The translations under genes were made by a program, and so were the position numbers. Below are positions 42,604-51,833 of a DNA stretch of 64,000 nucleotides, piece by piece (position 1 is the first letter of the stretch; each line of letters begins with the position of its first letter). Source of the stretch: Candidatus Kuenenia stuttgartensis. GTDB lineage: Bacteria; Planctomycetota; GCA-002687715; CAIWVZ01. The notes below the pieces were generated by a model. It searched no databases and was not told the origin of the DNA. It worked only from the letters and a program-made list of their open reading frames with translations. Location: positions 413,277 through 477,276 of the forward strand of contig CAMARR010000001.1 in NCBI GenBank assembly GCA_945860915.1, written 5' to 3'.

Positions 42604-44958
42604 TCAGAGACCAACCGCAATCTCCGCCGGGAACACACCTTCTGTGTCCCCGCGTGTGAGAAGCGTTGAGATCATTGTCGCGAGAGTTCGAACGAGCCTT
42701 CCCCGAAATGCCTCCCTGTCGCCCAAGGTGACGACGACGTCTTTTTCGAAATCGACCATCGTGTCGTCAAGCCGAATGAGAAGCGAGCCCTCAAAGCCCT
42801 TGTTATCAGACACCCGGACGACCTGCCCCTGACGCAAGGCGACGACTTCCGATCTTGGCTTGGGTGTGCTCGCTGCGAGCCAGTAGCTTGATCCGGCCAG
42901 CACATCGTCCTGTTTCCACACAATTCGATCGGGCCGTAGATTCCGCGTGTATTTGGCCATCCATGGGACGGCGGCCGCATCCTCTCGGTCCATCCAATGC
43001 CCCTTAGTCTCGTGAACTAGGACCCAGTGGGGGTAAGCATTCGGATCCCTCTCTGAGAGGCCGTCCAATAGGACCTTCCATTCAGACGCGTGCTTGTTGC
43101 GATCGTACGCGGCATCACGCCCGCCAACGTGAATGGTGAACGGAAGATTCCGAAGACCCAAAGGAGACGCGTCCCCAGGATGCCCCGCCATCATCGCGGC
43201 AGCCGCCCACCGATCGGCGATCCGAGGAGCCAATTGGAACGCACCGTCGCCACCGGCGCTGTATCCCATCAAGTACACGCGGTCCGGATCAACCCCCTCG
43301 AACGCCACCATGTTCTCGATGAGTCTGTCAAACAGTCGGTCTATGTGGGGCTGGTGCCAGAGGTCCCACGTGTCCGTGGGTGCCCGCGGTGCAACGTAGA
43401 TCCCTTCACTCGGCCTGTAGAGACGCTTCTGGTTCTCCCACTGTTGATCATTGACCTTCGCGGGCGCGCCTCCGCCCCCGTGCATCGAAATCCAAAGGCT
43501 CCGACCTCGGGCCGGTCGCTCGCCGTACGCGGCATACCAGTACGGCATCTTCTTTCCATCGAATTCAAGAACCCGATCTGTGGCTTCTCGTTTGCGATCT
43601 CGTCGAATCGACCCGTGGTGAGCTGCAACCAAGAGTGTCTTCGCGCTCGCGCACTCCTCCTTCGAAAGCGAGAGTCTGGCGAAAGGCCGCGTAGCCGCCG
43701 CCTGCAGCGTGCCTCCCTCTCGAATGAACGCACTTAACGCCTCAACCGGATTCTCGGCTTGACCACGCGTCGTCGGCAGCGTTGTCAGTGGCGTCTGCGG
43801 CGCTCGAGCCGCGGACGCATCGCTCGGCGCAAGATTCAAGTCAACAAGCTGTTCGTCGATCTTCACAACGAACGGAATGAGACCGACGTCTTTCCTGTCG
43901 AGTACGCGGACGCGAAGCGAAGCTCCGACAGTTAACACAAGCGTCGCGTGATCGTTGGCGTCAAAACGATCATCGCGCGACTCGGAGGACTTGAGGACCC
44001 TCCCCTCGCCATCAACGACGTCGAACTTCAGGGCAACGCGCGGAGCGCCACTCCGTATCCGAAAACGAACGCGTGCCATCCCGGCGGGAATCAGATCCGG
44101 CGTCTTGTAGCGCTCCGAGACATCGATCCCGCGCACCGAATGATCTCCAGGCGCCCAAACCATCGGGAAGCTCAGTGGCGAATCTCCCCATGTCACCGCG
44201 TATATGCCGCGTTTGGCGTCACCAGTGATCGCCTTCGCGGCGCGGTCCGCGAACCATCCCTCGTTGAGGCGATCTCCGGTTGGCTCGGCCGCACCCGTGT
44301 ACTTCCAACTGCCGTCCCAGACCTCTGTCCATGAGTGATTCCCACTGCCGTCCGACCATAGTGCCGTCCCAGCAAAACGCGCCGGAACCCCAACTGCCCG
44401 GCAGGCATCGACCAGAATCACCGTGAGCCCCGTGCACGAGGCCAAACCCGATGCCATCGATTCGAGGGGGCCCTGATCCGCGCGCGCCCGTTGCGTCGAG
44501 TATTTGACCTTCAACTCACTGAACACCCGCTGATTGAGCAAGACCGCTGCTTCTCCCGCCGTCTTAGCGTTCAAAACAACCGAGCTGAATCGCTTACGAA
44601 AGTCCTTCCGCCATCGCTCGCGTTTCTCTGAGACGCTTGCATAGGGCAAGATCGCATCACGAAACAACTCAACGGAAACCGCAGACCGCCAAGGCGCTGC
44701 CTCGAATCCGTCGTGCGCCTCATTCACATTTTCAATCAGGTAATTCGCGTCGAGGGACCTAAGGTCGACGTCCGGCATTCGCTCTAGAAGCCACGACAGC
44801 GACTCACGCCTCTCGCCGACAAAGGAACCTAATGCGCGATCAAGTTCTGCGCGGTTTACTCCGGATCGAACGAGAGCCGATTCGAGCCTAGATGGCGACG
44901 ACAACTGTGCAATTGCAAGCCAAGACAAGACGATTAAAGTCAGGACAGATCTACACAT
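42604..44958 (-). CDS. Secreted transglutaminase-like / alpha-beta hydrolase (esterase) fusion
   Basis: Transglutaminase core LASCTGLTVILVDACRAVGVPARFAGTALWSDGSGNHSWTEVWDGSW; C-terminal SLWISMHGGGGAP...VYLMGYSAGGDGAFQLAPRIADRWAAAAMMAGHPGD...FTIHVGGRDAAYDR. Confidence 0.87.
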   Translation of the reverse strand: MCRSVLTLIVLSWLAIAQLSSPSRLESALVRSGVNRAELDRALGSFVGERRESLSWLLERMPDVDLRSLDANYLIENVNEAHDGFEAAPWRSAVSVELFRDAILPYASVSEKRERWRKDFRKRFSSVVLNAKTAGEAAVLLNQRVFSELKVKYSTQRARADQGPLESMASGLASCTGLTVILVDACRAVGVPARFAGTALWSDGSGNHSWTEVWDGSWKYTGAAEPTGDRLNEGWFADRAAKAITGDAKRGIYAVTWGDSPLSFPMVWAPGDHSVRGIDVSERYKTPDLIPAGMARVRFRIRSGAPRVALKFDVVDGEGRVLKSSESRDDRFDANDHATLVLTVGASLRVRVLDRKDVGLIPFVVKIDEQLVDLNLAPSDASAARAPQTPLTTLPTTRGQAENPVEALSAFIREGGTLQAAATRPFARLSLSKEECASAKTLLVAAHHGSIRRDRKREATDRVLEFDGKKMPYWYAAYGERPARGRSLWISMHGGGGAPAKVNDQQWENQKRLYRPSEGIYVAPRAPTDTWDLWHQPHIDRLFDRLIENMVAFEGVDPDRVYLMGYSAGGDGAFQLAPRIADRWAAAAMMAGHPGDASPLGLRNLPFTIHVGGRDAAYDRNKHASEWKVLLDGLSERDPNAYPHWVLVHETKGHWMDREDAAAVPWMAKYTRNLRPDRIVWKQDDVLAGSSYWLAASTPKPRSEVVALRQGQVVRVSDNKGFEGSLLIRLDDTMVDFEKDVVVTLGDREAFRGRLVRTLATMISTLLTRGDTEGVFPAEIAVGL

Positions 44959-44979
44959 GGGTCTATCATACCGAACGAA

Positions 44980-45780
44980 TCATGCGCGGCGGCGACGTGA
45001 CCCGGCGACATAGGCAATGACGAGGAAGATCACGGCCACGGCGACTAAAACGCCAGCGTCGGCCAGCGGGCTCCCTTTTCCCGCAGTTACGAGGGATGGG
45101 CGATACCAACCAAATGGGCCGAAAGACCTGATCCAAGTCCTTCCCTTCCAGAGCTGACCTGCAACCTGTATCGAGAACGCGAGAAATGTGCATATCCCAA
45201 ATCGTCGCATCGCGGACGGTCCGTCTGGAGCTAGAACCGAGACGATTGCCGCGGTCGCGGTGAACCACCAGCCGAGTGCGACGAGGTTGATCGACGTCTT
45301 GAAAAAATAGTCAAGCGGAACTTGATCGGAGACACCCGCGAGACGAGCCCCCATACTGACCCCAACCAGCGGCGCGAACCCAACGAAGAGGGTCGCCACG
45401 GCGCCAGCCAACGTTGACGACATGAGGAGGCGTCCTCGGGTCAACGGAGTCGCTAGAAGCAAATCGAGAGTGCCGCGTCCGCGATCGCCAGCCGGCAAGG
45501 AGAGTAGCGGAATCGCGCCTGCGAAAATCAACGCAAGAATCGTCAGCGGATGCTGAAATGCCACGTTGAAGAACCCGGCGGGTGTCACAACGTCAAGAAT
45601 CATCTCTTCGTCGAGTGCCTTGCGAAACATCTTGGCAACCTGTCCGAGAAGCTCGCGGTCCTTCTGATTCTCAGGGAAGAAGACCCCGGTAAAGACGCCG
45701 ACGATCACTGGCACGATGAACAGCAGGACCGTGGCGATGCGATGGCGCTTGAGAACGAAGAAGAAGAGACTCGGGTTCAC
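44980..45780 (-). CDS. ABC-2 type transporter permease
   Basis: Six hydrophobic segments; GDRGRGTLDLLLATPLTRGRLLMSSTLAG; coupled to the ATPase gene at 45777. Confidence 0.83.
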   Translation of the reverse strand: MNPSLFFFVLKRHRIATVLLFIVPVIVGVFTGVFFPENQKDRELLGQVAKMFRKALDEEMILDVVTPAGFFNVAFQHPLTILALIFAGAIPLLSLPAGDRGRGTLDLLLATPLTRGRLLMSSTLAGAVATLFVGFAPLVGVSMGARLAGVSDQVPLDYFFKTSINLVALGWWFTATAAIVSVLAPDGPSAMRRFGICTFLAFSIQVAGQLWKGRTWIRSFGPFGWYRPSLVTAGKGSPLADAGVLVAVAVIFLVIAYVAGSRRRRA

Positions 45781-46622
45781 TCTCCCTCCTTATGCACTGC
45801 CTGTTGGAAAATGACATCGAGAGGCACTGGGCCAATTTCAACATCGGCCAACTCGAGCGATTTCAGCCGATCAAGAAGAACATCGATCGGCCCCGCAGAC
45901 TCGAATACCCATTCCGTTCCATCCTTCCGGATTGCAGTCACTCGCCGCGGAAGCGTGGCCCGAATTCCGGCCACGGTCTCGATCATTCGCAGCGATCCCT
46001 TCGCGATGATGGCGATGCGGTCTGCAACGCGATCCACCTCGTCTAGAACATGACTCGACAGAAATACCGTTGCTCCTCGGGCGCGGGCCATACGAACCAG
46101 CGCAAGAAACGCGTCACGAGCCAGAGGATCAAGCCCAGTAGTCGGTTCGTCAAGGACAAGCAGTTCCGGACGATGCTGAAAGGCGAGGGCGATTCCGAGA
46201 GCCTGCCTCATCCCGGTTGAGTAGCCCTTGACGGACCGCCTAAGTGCTTCGTCCGGAAATCGGAGGGTTTCGAGAACGGTACCCCGATCGGGTGTCGCGA
46301 CTCCATGAAGATCAGCAAAGAGGCTGAGAGTCTCGCCGCCCGTCGCATGAGGAAAAAGGGCAAGGTCGCCCGGCAGGAACCCCACCCGTCGACGGGCGAT
46401 GGCAGGGGCCTTCGCGAGGTCCTGTCCAAGTACTAGCGCCTCCCCCGCGTCGGGCCGGATCAAGCCCAGCAAGGTGCGGATCGTGGTGGACTTCCCCGCA
46501 CCATTCGGTCCGAGGAAGCCAAACACTTCACCCACCCGTACCTCAAGGTTTAGGTTTGATACCGCCACCGTCGGTCCGTGTCGAACAGTCAGGTTTCGGA
46601 TGGATATCGCGGTGGAGGTCAT
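45777..46622 (-). CDS. ABC transporter ATP-binding protein
   Basis: GFLGPNGAGKSTTIRTLLGL; YSTGMRQALGIALAFQHRPELLVLDEPTTGLDPLARDAFL; FLSSHVLDEVDRV. Confidence 0.93.
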   Translation of the reverse strand: MTSTAISIRNLTVRHGPTVAVSNLNLEVRVGEVFGFLGPNGAGKSTTIRTLLGLIRPDAGEALVLGQDLAKAPAIARRRVGFLPGDLALFPHATGGETLSLFADLHGVATPDRGTVLETLRFPDEALRRSVKGYSTGMRQALGIALAFQHRPELLVLDEPTTGLDPLARDAFLALVRMARARGATVFLSSHVLDEVDRVADRIAIIAKGSLRMIETVAGIRATLPRRVTAIRKDGTEWVFESAGPIDVLLDRLKSLELADVEIGPVPLDVIFQQAVHKEGE

Positions 46623-46685
46623 AAGAGCCCAACGAACGTCGAGGAAGGGCTCGCAAAGTTAGCATTCAACCGAGGACCTTCCCCT

Positions 46686-48365
46686 ATGACATCCATTCGC
46701 TTTGCATTCGCCTTCTTTCTTCTAGTGGCAGCTTCGGCTGCACAGGTCGCAGACGAAGGGGCGGATCTCGTCATCATCGGGCGCGTCATCACGCTCGATC
46801 CGACGCTTCCCGAAGCGGGCGCGATCGTGGTTCGCGGAGGCCATATCGAGAGGCTGACGTCCGCTGAGAGTGCAGGTAGCAGAATTACGCCACGAACAAG
46901 AGTCATTCGACTCGCGGGTGACTCTGTGGTGATCCCCGGCTTCATCGAGTCGCACGGGCACCTCCGCTCGCTCGGAAAACTGGCTCGCACGATTAACTTG
47001 GCGGATGCGACGTCAGCCGAGGACATTCGCATCGCGGTATCGAAGGCGGCCAAGGACCTTCCTAAGGGAGCTTGGATCCTCGGCCGAGGGTGGAACCACG
47101 AGCGCTTCACCCAAAAGGAATGGCCAACCCTTAAATGCCTAGAGGAATTCACAGAGAATCCCATCGCACTCTCGCGGACAGACGGCCACGCACTACTCGC
47201 TAACCGCCGCGCTCTAGAGCTCGCCAACATCTCAAGAGCGAGCCCCAACCCGACAGGCGGCGAAGTGATGAAAGACCCGAGCGGCGAGCCCACCGGGATC
47301 CTGATCGATCGCGCCATGGAGCCCGTCTCGGCGCTGGCCGAGTCCGACCCGTCTCCGCAACTCATCATCGGCGACTATGTCGCCGCTGAGAAGTCGTGCC
47401 TCGCCGAAGGCGTCACTTCCTTCATTGATGCCGGAACAACCCCGGGTGAATTGATGCGGCTTGCAACGATGATCGACGAAGGTCGCTTTCAAGTGAGAGT
47501 GCATGCGCTGCTCTATGCGTCCACTCCCGCCGATCTAGCCGCAGCAACTGCGCGCCCGCCCATTCACGATCTCGCGAACGGGCGACTTTCCGTACGCGGA
47601 CTCAAGATCTCGGCCGATGGAGCACTGGGGTCCCGCGGCGCAGCGCTGACCGAGCCATACAGCGATCGGCCGAGTTCGACCGGACTCCTGATCACGCCGC
47701 CTCCCTTTCTTGTCGACGCTGCCCGAAGGGCGCTAGCCAATGGCTGGCAGCTTTGCGTGCATTCGATTGGAGATCGTGCGAACCGAGTGGTCTTAGATGC
47801 CATGGAAGCCGCGTTGCGCGAAAACCCCGTGAAGGACCATCGATTCCGAATCGAGCATGCACAAATCGTTGATCCCACGGACCTACCCCGATTTGCGCAG
47901 CTCGGAGTCATTGCGTCAATTCAGCCATGCCATGCAACGTCTGATGGCCCGTGGGCCCCGAAGCGGATCGGTGCCGCTCGCTACGCATCCATGGGCTATC
48001 CTGCGCGCTCTCTTCTCGATGCCGGTGCGCGTATTTGCTTCGGCACGGATGTTCCGGTCGAACCGATCTCGCCGATTCGAAACCTCGTCGCGGCAATCAC
48101 CCGTTGTGACCCGGATGGTGTTCTAGGTGGCCCATTCCGCGCCGAGGAACGACTGAACCGCAAGGAGGCCCTCCTAGGGGCTACCGCATGGGGAGCCTAC
48201 GCCTCATTCGCCGAGAACCGCCGAGGCACCCTCAGCCCAGGGATGGACGCCGACCTTGTGATCCTCTCTGCAAATCCACTCACGGCCGAACCATCCTCAC
48301 TCGCGAAGGCGAGGGTCCTCACCACGATCGTCGCAGGACGAATTGTCTACGAGGCCGCTCGGTGA
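46686..48365 (+). CDS. YtcJ-like secreted amidohydrolase, metal motifs intact
   Basis: VVIPGFIESHGHLRSLG; LSRTDGHALLANRRAL; HRFRIEHAQIV; ARICFGTDVPVEPISP. Confidence 0.92.
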   Translation: MTSIRFAFAFFLLVAASAAQVADEGADLVIIGRVITLDPTLPEAGAIVVRGGHIERLTSAESAGSRITPRTRVIRLAGDSVVIPGFIESHGHLRSLGKLARTINLADATSAEDIRIAVSKAAKDLPKGAWILGRGWNHERFTQKEWPTLKCLEEFTENPIALSRTDGHALLANRRALELANISRASPNPTGGEVMKDPSGEPTGILIDRAMEPVSALAESDPSPQLIIGDYVAAEKSCLAEGVTSFIDAGTTPGELMRLATMIDEGRFQVRVHALLYASTPADLAAATARPPIHDLANGRLSVRGLKISADGALGSRGAALTEPYSDRPSSTGLLITPPPFLVDAARRALANGWQLCVHSIGDRANRVVLDAMEAALRENPVKDHRFRIEHAQIVDPTDLPRFAQLGVIASIQPCHATSDGPWAPKRIGAARYASMGYPARSLLDAGARICFGTDVPVEPISPIRNLVAAITRCDPDGVLGGPFRAEERLNRKEALLGATAWGAYASFAENRRGTLSPGMDADLVILSANPLTAEPSSLAKARVLTTIVAGRIVYEAAR

Positions 48366-49069
48366 CCGGACTGGCAGGACTCGAGGCCTTTGCAAACTCG
48401 GATTCTCGTCTCCGACGACTATGGACCGCTGTTGAGCGTGAAGCGTCGCACGATGCCGCCCACGACGTTTGGCATTTTCGTCGCGTCGCGGCCGGGGCGC
48501 GCCGACTCGCTTCAAGCGACCTCGATCCTGTGCTCGTGGTAGCGGCGGGCCTCGTACACGACATTGTCCATGTTCCGAAGAATTCTCCGCTGCGCGCACA
48601 AGCGTCGGAACTCTCCGCCGCACGGGCGTCAACCTTGCTGCTCGAATCGGGTTTTGCGGAGGCGGACGCCGAAGCCGTCGCCGAAGCCGTGCGTGACCAT
48701 TCGTGGTCTAGAGGCAAGCAGCCGTCGACGCCACTCGGTTGTCTACTGCAAGACGCCGACCGGCTTGAGGCGCTCGGCGCAGTTGGGCTGATGCGTTGCA
48801 TCGCGACTGGCGTTTCCATGGGCGGCACGATGTTTGATCCTCAGGATCCATTTGCCGCAGACCGCGAATTGGACGACCGACACCACTCGGTCGACCACGT
48901 CTTCGTCAAACTCCTTAAGCTTCCCGCGACCTTCACAACGGAAACGGGTCGCCGTGAGGCGGAGCATCGTGCCGATTGGCTCGTCGCGTTTCTCAAGCAA
49001 TTCTCTGACGAAATCGGTGTGCCCATCCCCGCGCACCGCATGCCCCGACAACCAAGGGACGAGACATGA
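48362..49069 (+). CDS. HD-domain phosphohydrolase family protein
   Basis: GTG start overlapping the upstream stop; AAHDVWHFRRVAAGARRL...VVAAGLVHDIVHVPK...VRDHSWSRGKQPSTPLGCLLQDADRLEALGAVGLMR. Confidence 0.87.
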   Translation: MTGLAGLEAFANSDSRLRRLWTAVEREASHDAAHDVWHFRRVAAGARRLASSDLDPVLVVAAGLVHDIVHVPKNSPLRAQASELSAARASTLLLESGFAEADAEAVAEAVRDHSWSRGKQPSTPLGCLLQDADRLEALGAVGLMRCIATGVSMGGTMFDPQDPFAADRELDDRHHSVDHVFVKLLKLPATFTTETGRREAEHRADWLVAFLKQFSDEIGVPIPAHRMPRQPRDET

Positions 49070-49500
49070 CCGATCTACCCGAATTTGACGATCGAAGCTG
49101 GTGCGCCGAACGCAGAGTAGAAGTCGCGCACTACATTCAGACTGAGGCCCTGCCCTTCGGTCGGGTGAGCGAAGAACCATCGTGGTTTGTTGCGCCCTAT
49201 ATTTCCATTTGGTCAGTCGAAGACGCGATCAAGCCGGGTTGGCCGGGCGCGTGGGTGATCTGCGGGGATCTGCCGACGGACTTCGTCAGAACCTCTGCTG
49301 CAGCCAGTGCGCGCGACGCACTGCGAGAACTTGCAAGACGATGGCTCGAAGTCTCTGAGTCCATGGCGCGAGGCGAGATGCACGCGGAGTACTCCATTGG
49401 GACTCCTGATGATTGGCCGATGCTCTCACCCATCCTTCGTTCCCGCGCTGAGCTCCTCGATGCATGCGCTGACGATGCGGAACTCTGGCCCGAGGTCTAG
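49066..49500 (+). CDS. DUF4826-like protein
   Basis: WFVAPYISIWSVEDAIKPGWPGAWVICGDLPTDFVRTSAA...LSPILRSRAELLDACADDAELWPEV. Confidence 0.72.
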   Translation: MTDLPEFDDRSWCAERRVEVAHYIQTEALPFGRVSEEPSWFVAPYISIWSVEDAIKPGWPGAWVICGDLPTDFVRTSAAASARDALRELARRWLEVSESMARGEMHAEYSIGTPDDWPMLSPILRSRAELLDACADDAELWPEV

Positions 49501-49574
49501 TTCATTTACCTTCCCGCGGTTTGCCGTTCCGCCGTGCCTGCGATCATGGGCAAATGCCCCGCGCCCTTGCGGGT

Positions 49575-49715
49575 TCAAGATGCGAGTTCGTGGCGCAATC
49601 GCTCGTAGATGATCAGCCGATCGATTCGGACAAGATCGACGCGAACATTGCCGAACTCGTGCAAGAATTGGCGTGCTGTTGCGTAGGTGAACGAGCCTGA
49701 ATCGTCGGCGGCCAT
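49575..49715 (-). CDS. Possible small protein downstream of the E1 beta gene
   Basis: MAADDSGSFTYATARQFLHEFGNVRVDLVRIDRLIIYERLRHELAS; 46 aa, in line with the E1 operon. Confidence 0.4.
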   Translation of the reverse strand: MAADDSGSFTYATARQFLHEFGNVRVDLVRIDRLIIYERLRHELAS

Positions 49716-49731
49716 GAGGCCCCCTTTCGAC

Positions 49732-50787
49732 CTATGCCGGAACGGAAGCGGTCTCGCGGAGCATTCGTTCGATGTCGGCGATCTGCGGAACAGATGCGTC
49801 TTCGAGAACTGGTGCCAAACCCACGCCGGGGACATTCTTCCCGCAGAGGAGACGCGGTGGCGCGTCTAGCTCATAGAAGAGTTCTTCGGTGGTGCGACGT
49901 AGCAGGTGTTCGCCGAAGTTAGATACCGCAGTGTCCTCATTGAGAAACACGACGCGGCGAGTCTTCCTTATCGAAGCTTTGATCGCCTCGAAGTCATATG
50001 GATAAAGCGTACGCAGGTCGATCAACTCGACGGAAATGCCCTCGGCCGCCAGTTTGTCGGCCGCGGCCTTAGCCCAATGAACGTGCCGACCATAGGTCAC
50101 ACAGGTAACGTGAGAACCTTCAAGAACGGTCTTGGCTTTGCCGATCGGGACGCTGAAGTCGGTGAGATTCGGCCAACGCGGCTTCCAGTTCGATCGATCG
50201 CCGAGCGGCGCGTCGATCATTTCCTTTAGCGTCTTTTCGTCCTCAGGCTCGCCTGGGATTCGCTCCTCACCCTTGGTGCGAAGCAACGCCTTCGGCTTCA
50301 TGAACATCACCGGGTTGGTGTCCTTGAGGGCAGAGATCATCAGGCCATACGCATCAATCGGCGTAGAAGGCATGACCACCTTCCAGCCAGGAATGTGAGT
50401 CATCATCGACTCGAAGGAATGCGAATGATAGATCGAGCCGTGGATCCCTGCGCCGACTGGAGTCATCACCACGAGCGGCAGGTGGAAGGTACCGGCCGAC
50501 CCCCAATGGGCATTGCCGACAAGTTTCAGGAGGTCGATGGTATTGAAGATGTAATCGCAGAATTGGATCTCTGCAACCGGCTTGCCGCCAGCGAGCGCGA
50601 TACCATAGGCCAACCCGATGATGCCACGCTCATCAAGTGGGGTGTTCCAGGCGGTCTTGAGACCCTGAGTCGCCGTGAAAACGCCGCCAAGTGGAGGGCC
50701 GACGTCCTCACCGAAGACATCCGTGACGCCAAGATGCTGCTCGCCGTACGCGAGTGCCATGCGAATCGCTTGAGCCATGTTTGCCAT
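49732..50787 (-). CDS. 2-oxoacid dehydrogenase E1 component beta subunit (pyruvate or branched-chain)
   Basis: MAQAIRMALAYGEQHLGVTDVFGEDVGPPLGGVFTATQGL...DERGIIGLAYGIALAGGKPVAEIQFCDY...DLRTLYPYDFEAI. Confidence 0.9.
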   Translation of the reverse strand: MANMAQAIRMALAYGEQHLGVTDVFGEDVGPPLGGVFTATQGLKTAWNTPLDERGIIGLAYGIALAGGKPVAEIQFCDYIFNTIDLLKLVGNAHWGSAGTFHLPLVVMTPVGAGIHGSIYHSHSFESMMTHIPGWKVVMPSTPIDAYGLMISALKDTNPVMFMKPKALLRTKGEERIPGEPEDEKTLKEMIDAPLGDRSNWKPRWPNLTDFSVPIGKAKTVLEGSHVTCVTYGRHVHWAKAAADKLAAEGISVELIDLRTLYPYDFEAIKASIRKTRRVVFLNEDTAVSNFGEHLLRRTTEELFYELDAPPRLLCGKNVPGVGLAPVLEDASVPQIADIERMLRETASVPA

Positions 50788-50789
50788 GG

Positions 50790-51806
50790 TCAGTCTCCCC
50801 CGGCCTTGGCAATGGCGTTGTCGGAATCATTGTGGAAGGCATTGTTCCAGATGTCCGACGCCTGCGGGAATGGTTCGGTGCGTTGTTGCTTCACGCACGC
50901 ATTCGCTTCATCCCGGAAACGCTCCCACGTCACTCGGATCTCGCCGGGCGAACAAATGCCCTCGTCGACCAACTGCTTCTCAAATGTCGCAATGCAGTCC
51001 GGCTCGTCTATGCGATTCGCGCCAGACGACGAAGAGTGGCCATTGAGGCGAGAAACATGGGCTTCGAGGAGGAATGGCCTCCGCTCAGTACGCACGTAAC
51101 GCATCGCCTCTTCAATTGCGGCCCACGACTCAAACACGTCGTTGCCGTTAATGACTTTCGTAGGCATTCCATGAGCGATGCCACGGTCGGCAATATTGCG
51201 TTCGCCATGCTGCGTATCGTAGGGGGTGGAGATGCCAAACTTGTTGTTGACCACGATGATCAAAACCGGCAGTTCCTTGCCTGGTCGCGTCGACCAGATT
51301 AGGCATGAAGCAAAATCACCCTCGGCCGACCCTGCGTCTCCGCCGTTGACGATAGTGATGCCGTCACCACCATGTCGCTTTTGGACCCATGCGGTGCCTG
51401 GAGCAATCAGGTACTGCGTCTCGATCGTCGGTGCCATCGGAACCACATTCCACTCGGGGATGGCGTAGTGATTGGTGAAGTTTCGGCCTGCCGAATAGCG
51501 GTCGGTGGCTCTCATTCCCATTTGTCGAATCGAATCCAACATGGTGCCACCCATCGCCATGATGAGCGGTGACGATCGATAGTGCAGGTGAAGGTAGTCG
51601 AAGTCAGGCCCTTGGCCCTTCTTGACCTGAAGCCCAAGCGGAATGCCGAAGGCTTCCTCACCCGGCGCGCCAATCCAGAAGTAGCCCTCGCCGTCACGGT
51701 TCATCTTGATCATCCGCTCCTCGAGGCAGCGGGTCTTGACCATCAATTCGTGAATCCGGAGCTGGAGCCCCGGCTCGAGACGAGGACGTAGCGTGGACTT
51801 CTGCAT
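50790..51806 (-). CDS. 2-oxoacid dehydrogenase E1 component alpha subunit
   Basis: GEEAFGIPLGLQVKKGQGPDFDYLHLHYRSSPLIMAMG...VNGGDAGSAEGDFASCLIWS...VINGNDVFESWAAIEEAMRYVR. Confidence 0.9.
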   Translation of the reverse strand: MQKSTLRPRLEPGLQLRIHELMVKTRCLEERMIKMNRDGEGYFWIGAPGEEAFGIPLGLQVKKGQGPDFDYLHLHYRSSPLIMAMGGTMLDSIRQMGMRATDRYSAGRNFTNHYAIPEWNVVPMAPTIETQYLIAPGTAWVQKRHGGDGITIVNGGDAGSAEGDFASCLIWSTRPGKELPVLIIVVNNKFGISTPYDTQHGERNIADRGIAHGMPTKVINGNDVFESWAAIEEAMRYVRTERRPFLLEAHVSRLNGHSSSSGANRIDEPDCIATFEKQLVDEGICSPGEIRVTWERFRDEANACVKQQRTEPFPQASDIWNNAFHNDSDNAIAKAGGD

Positions 51807-51833
51807 GGAGGGCGATCCTGGCACGGAAGAGTC

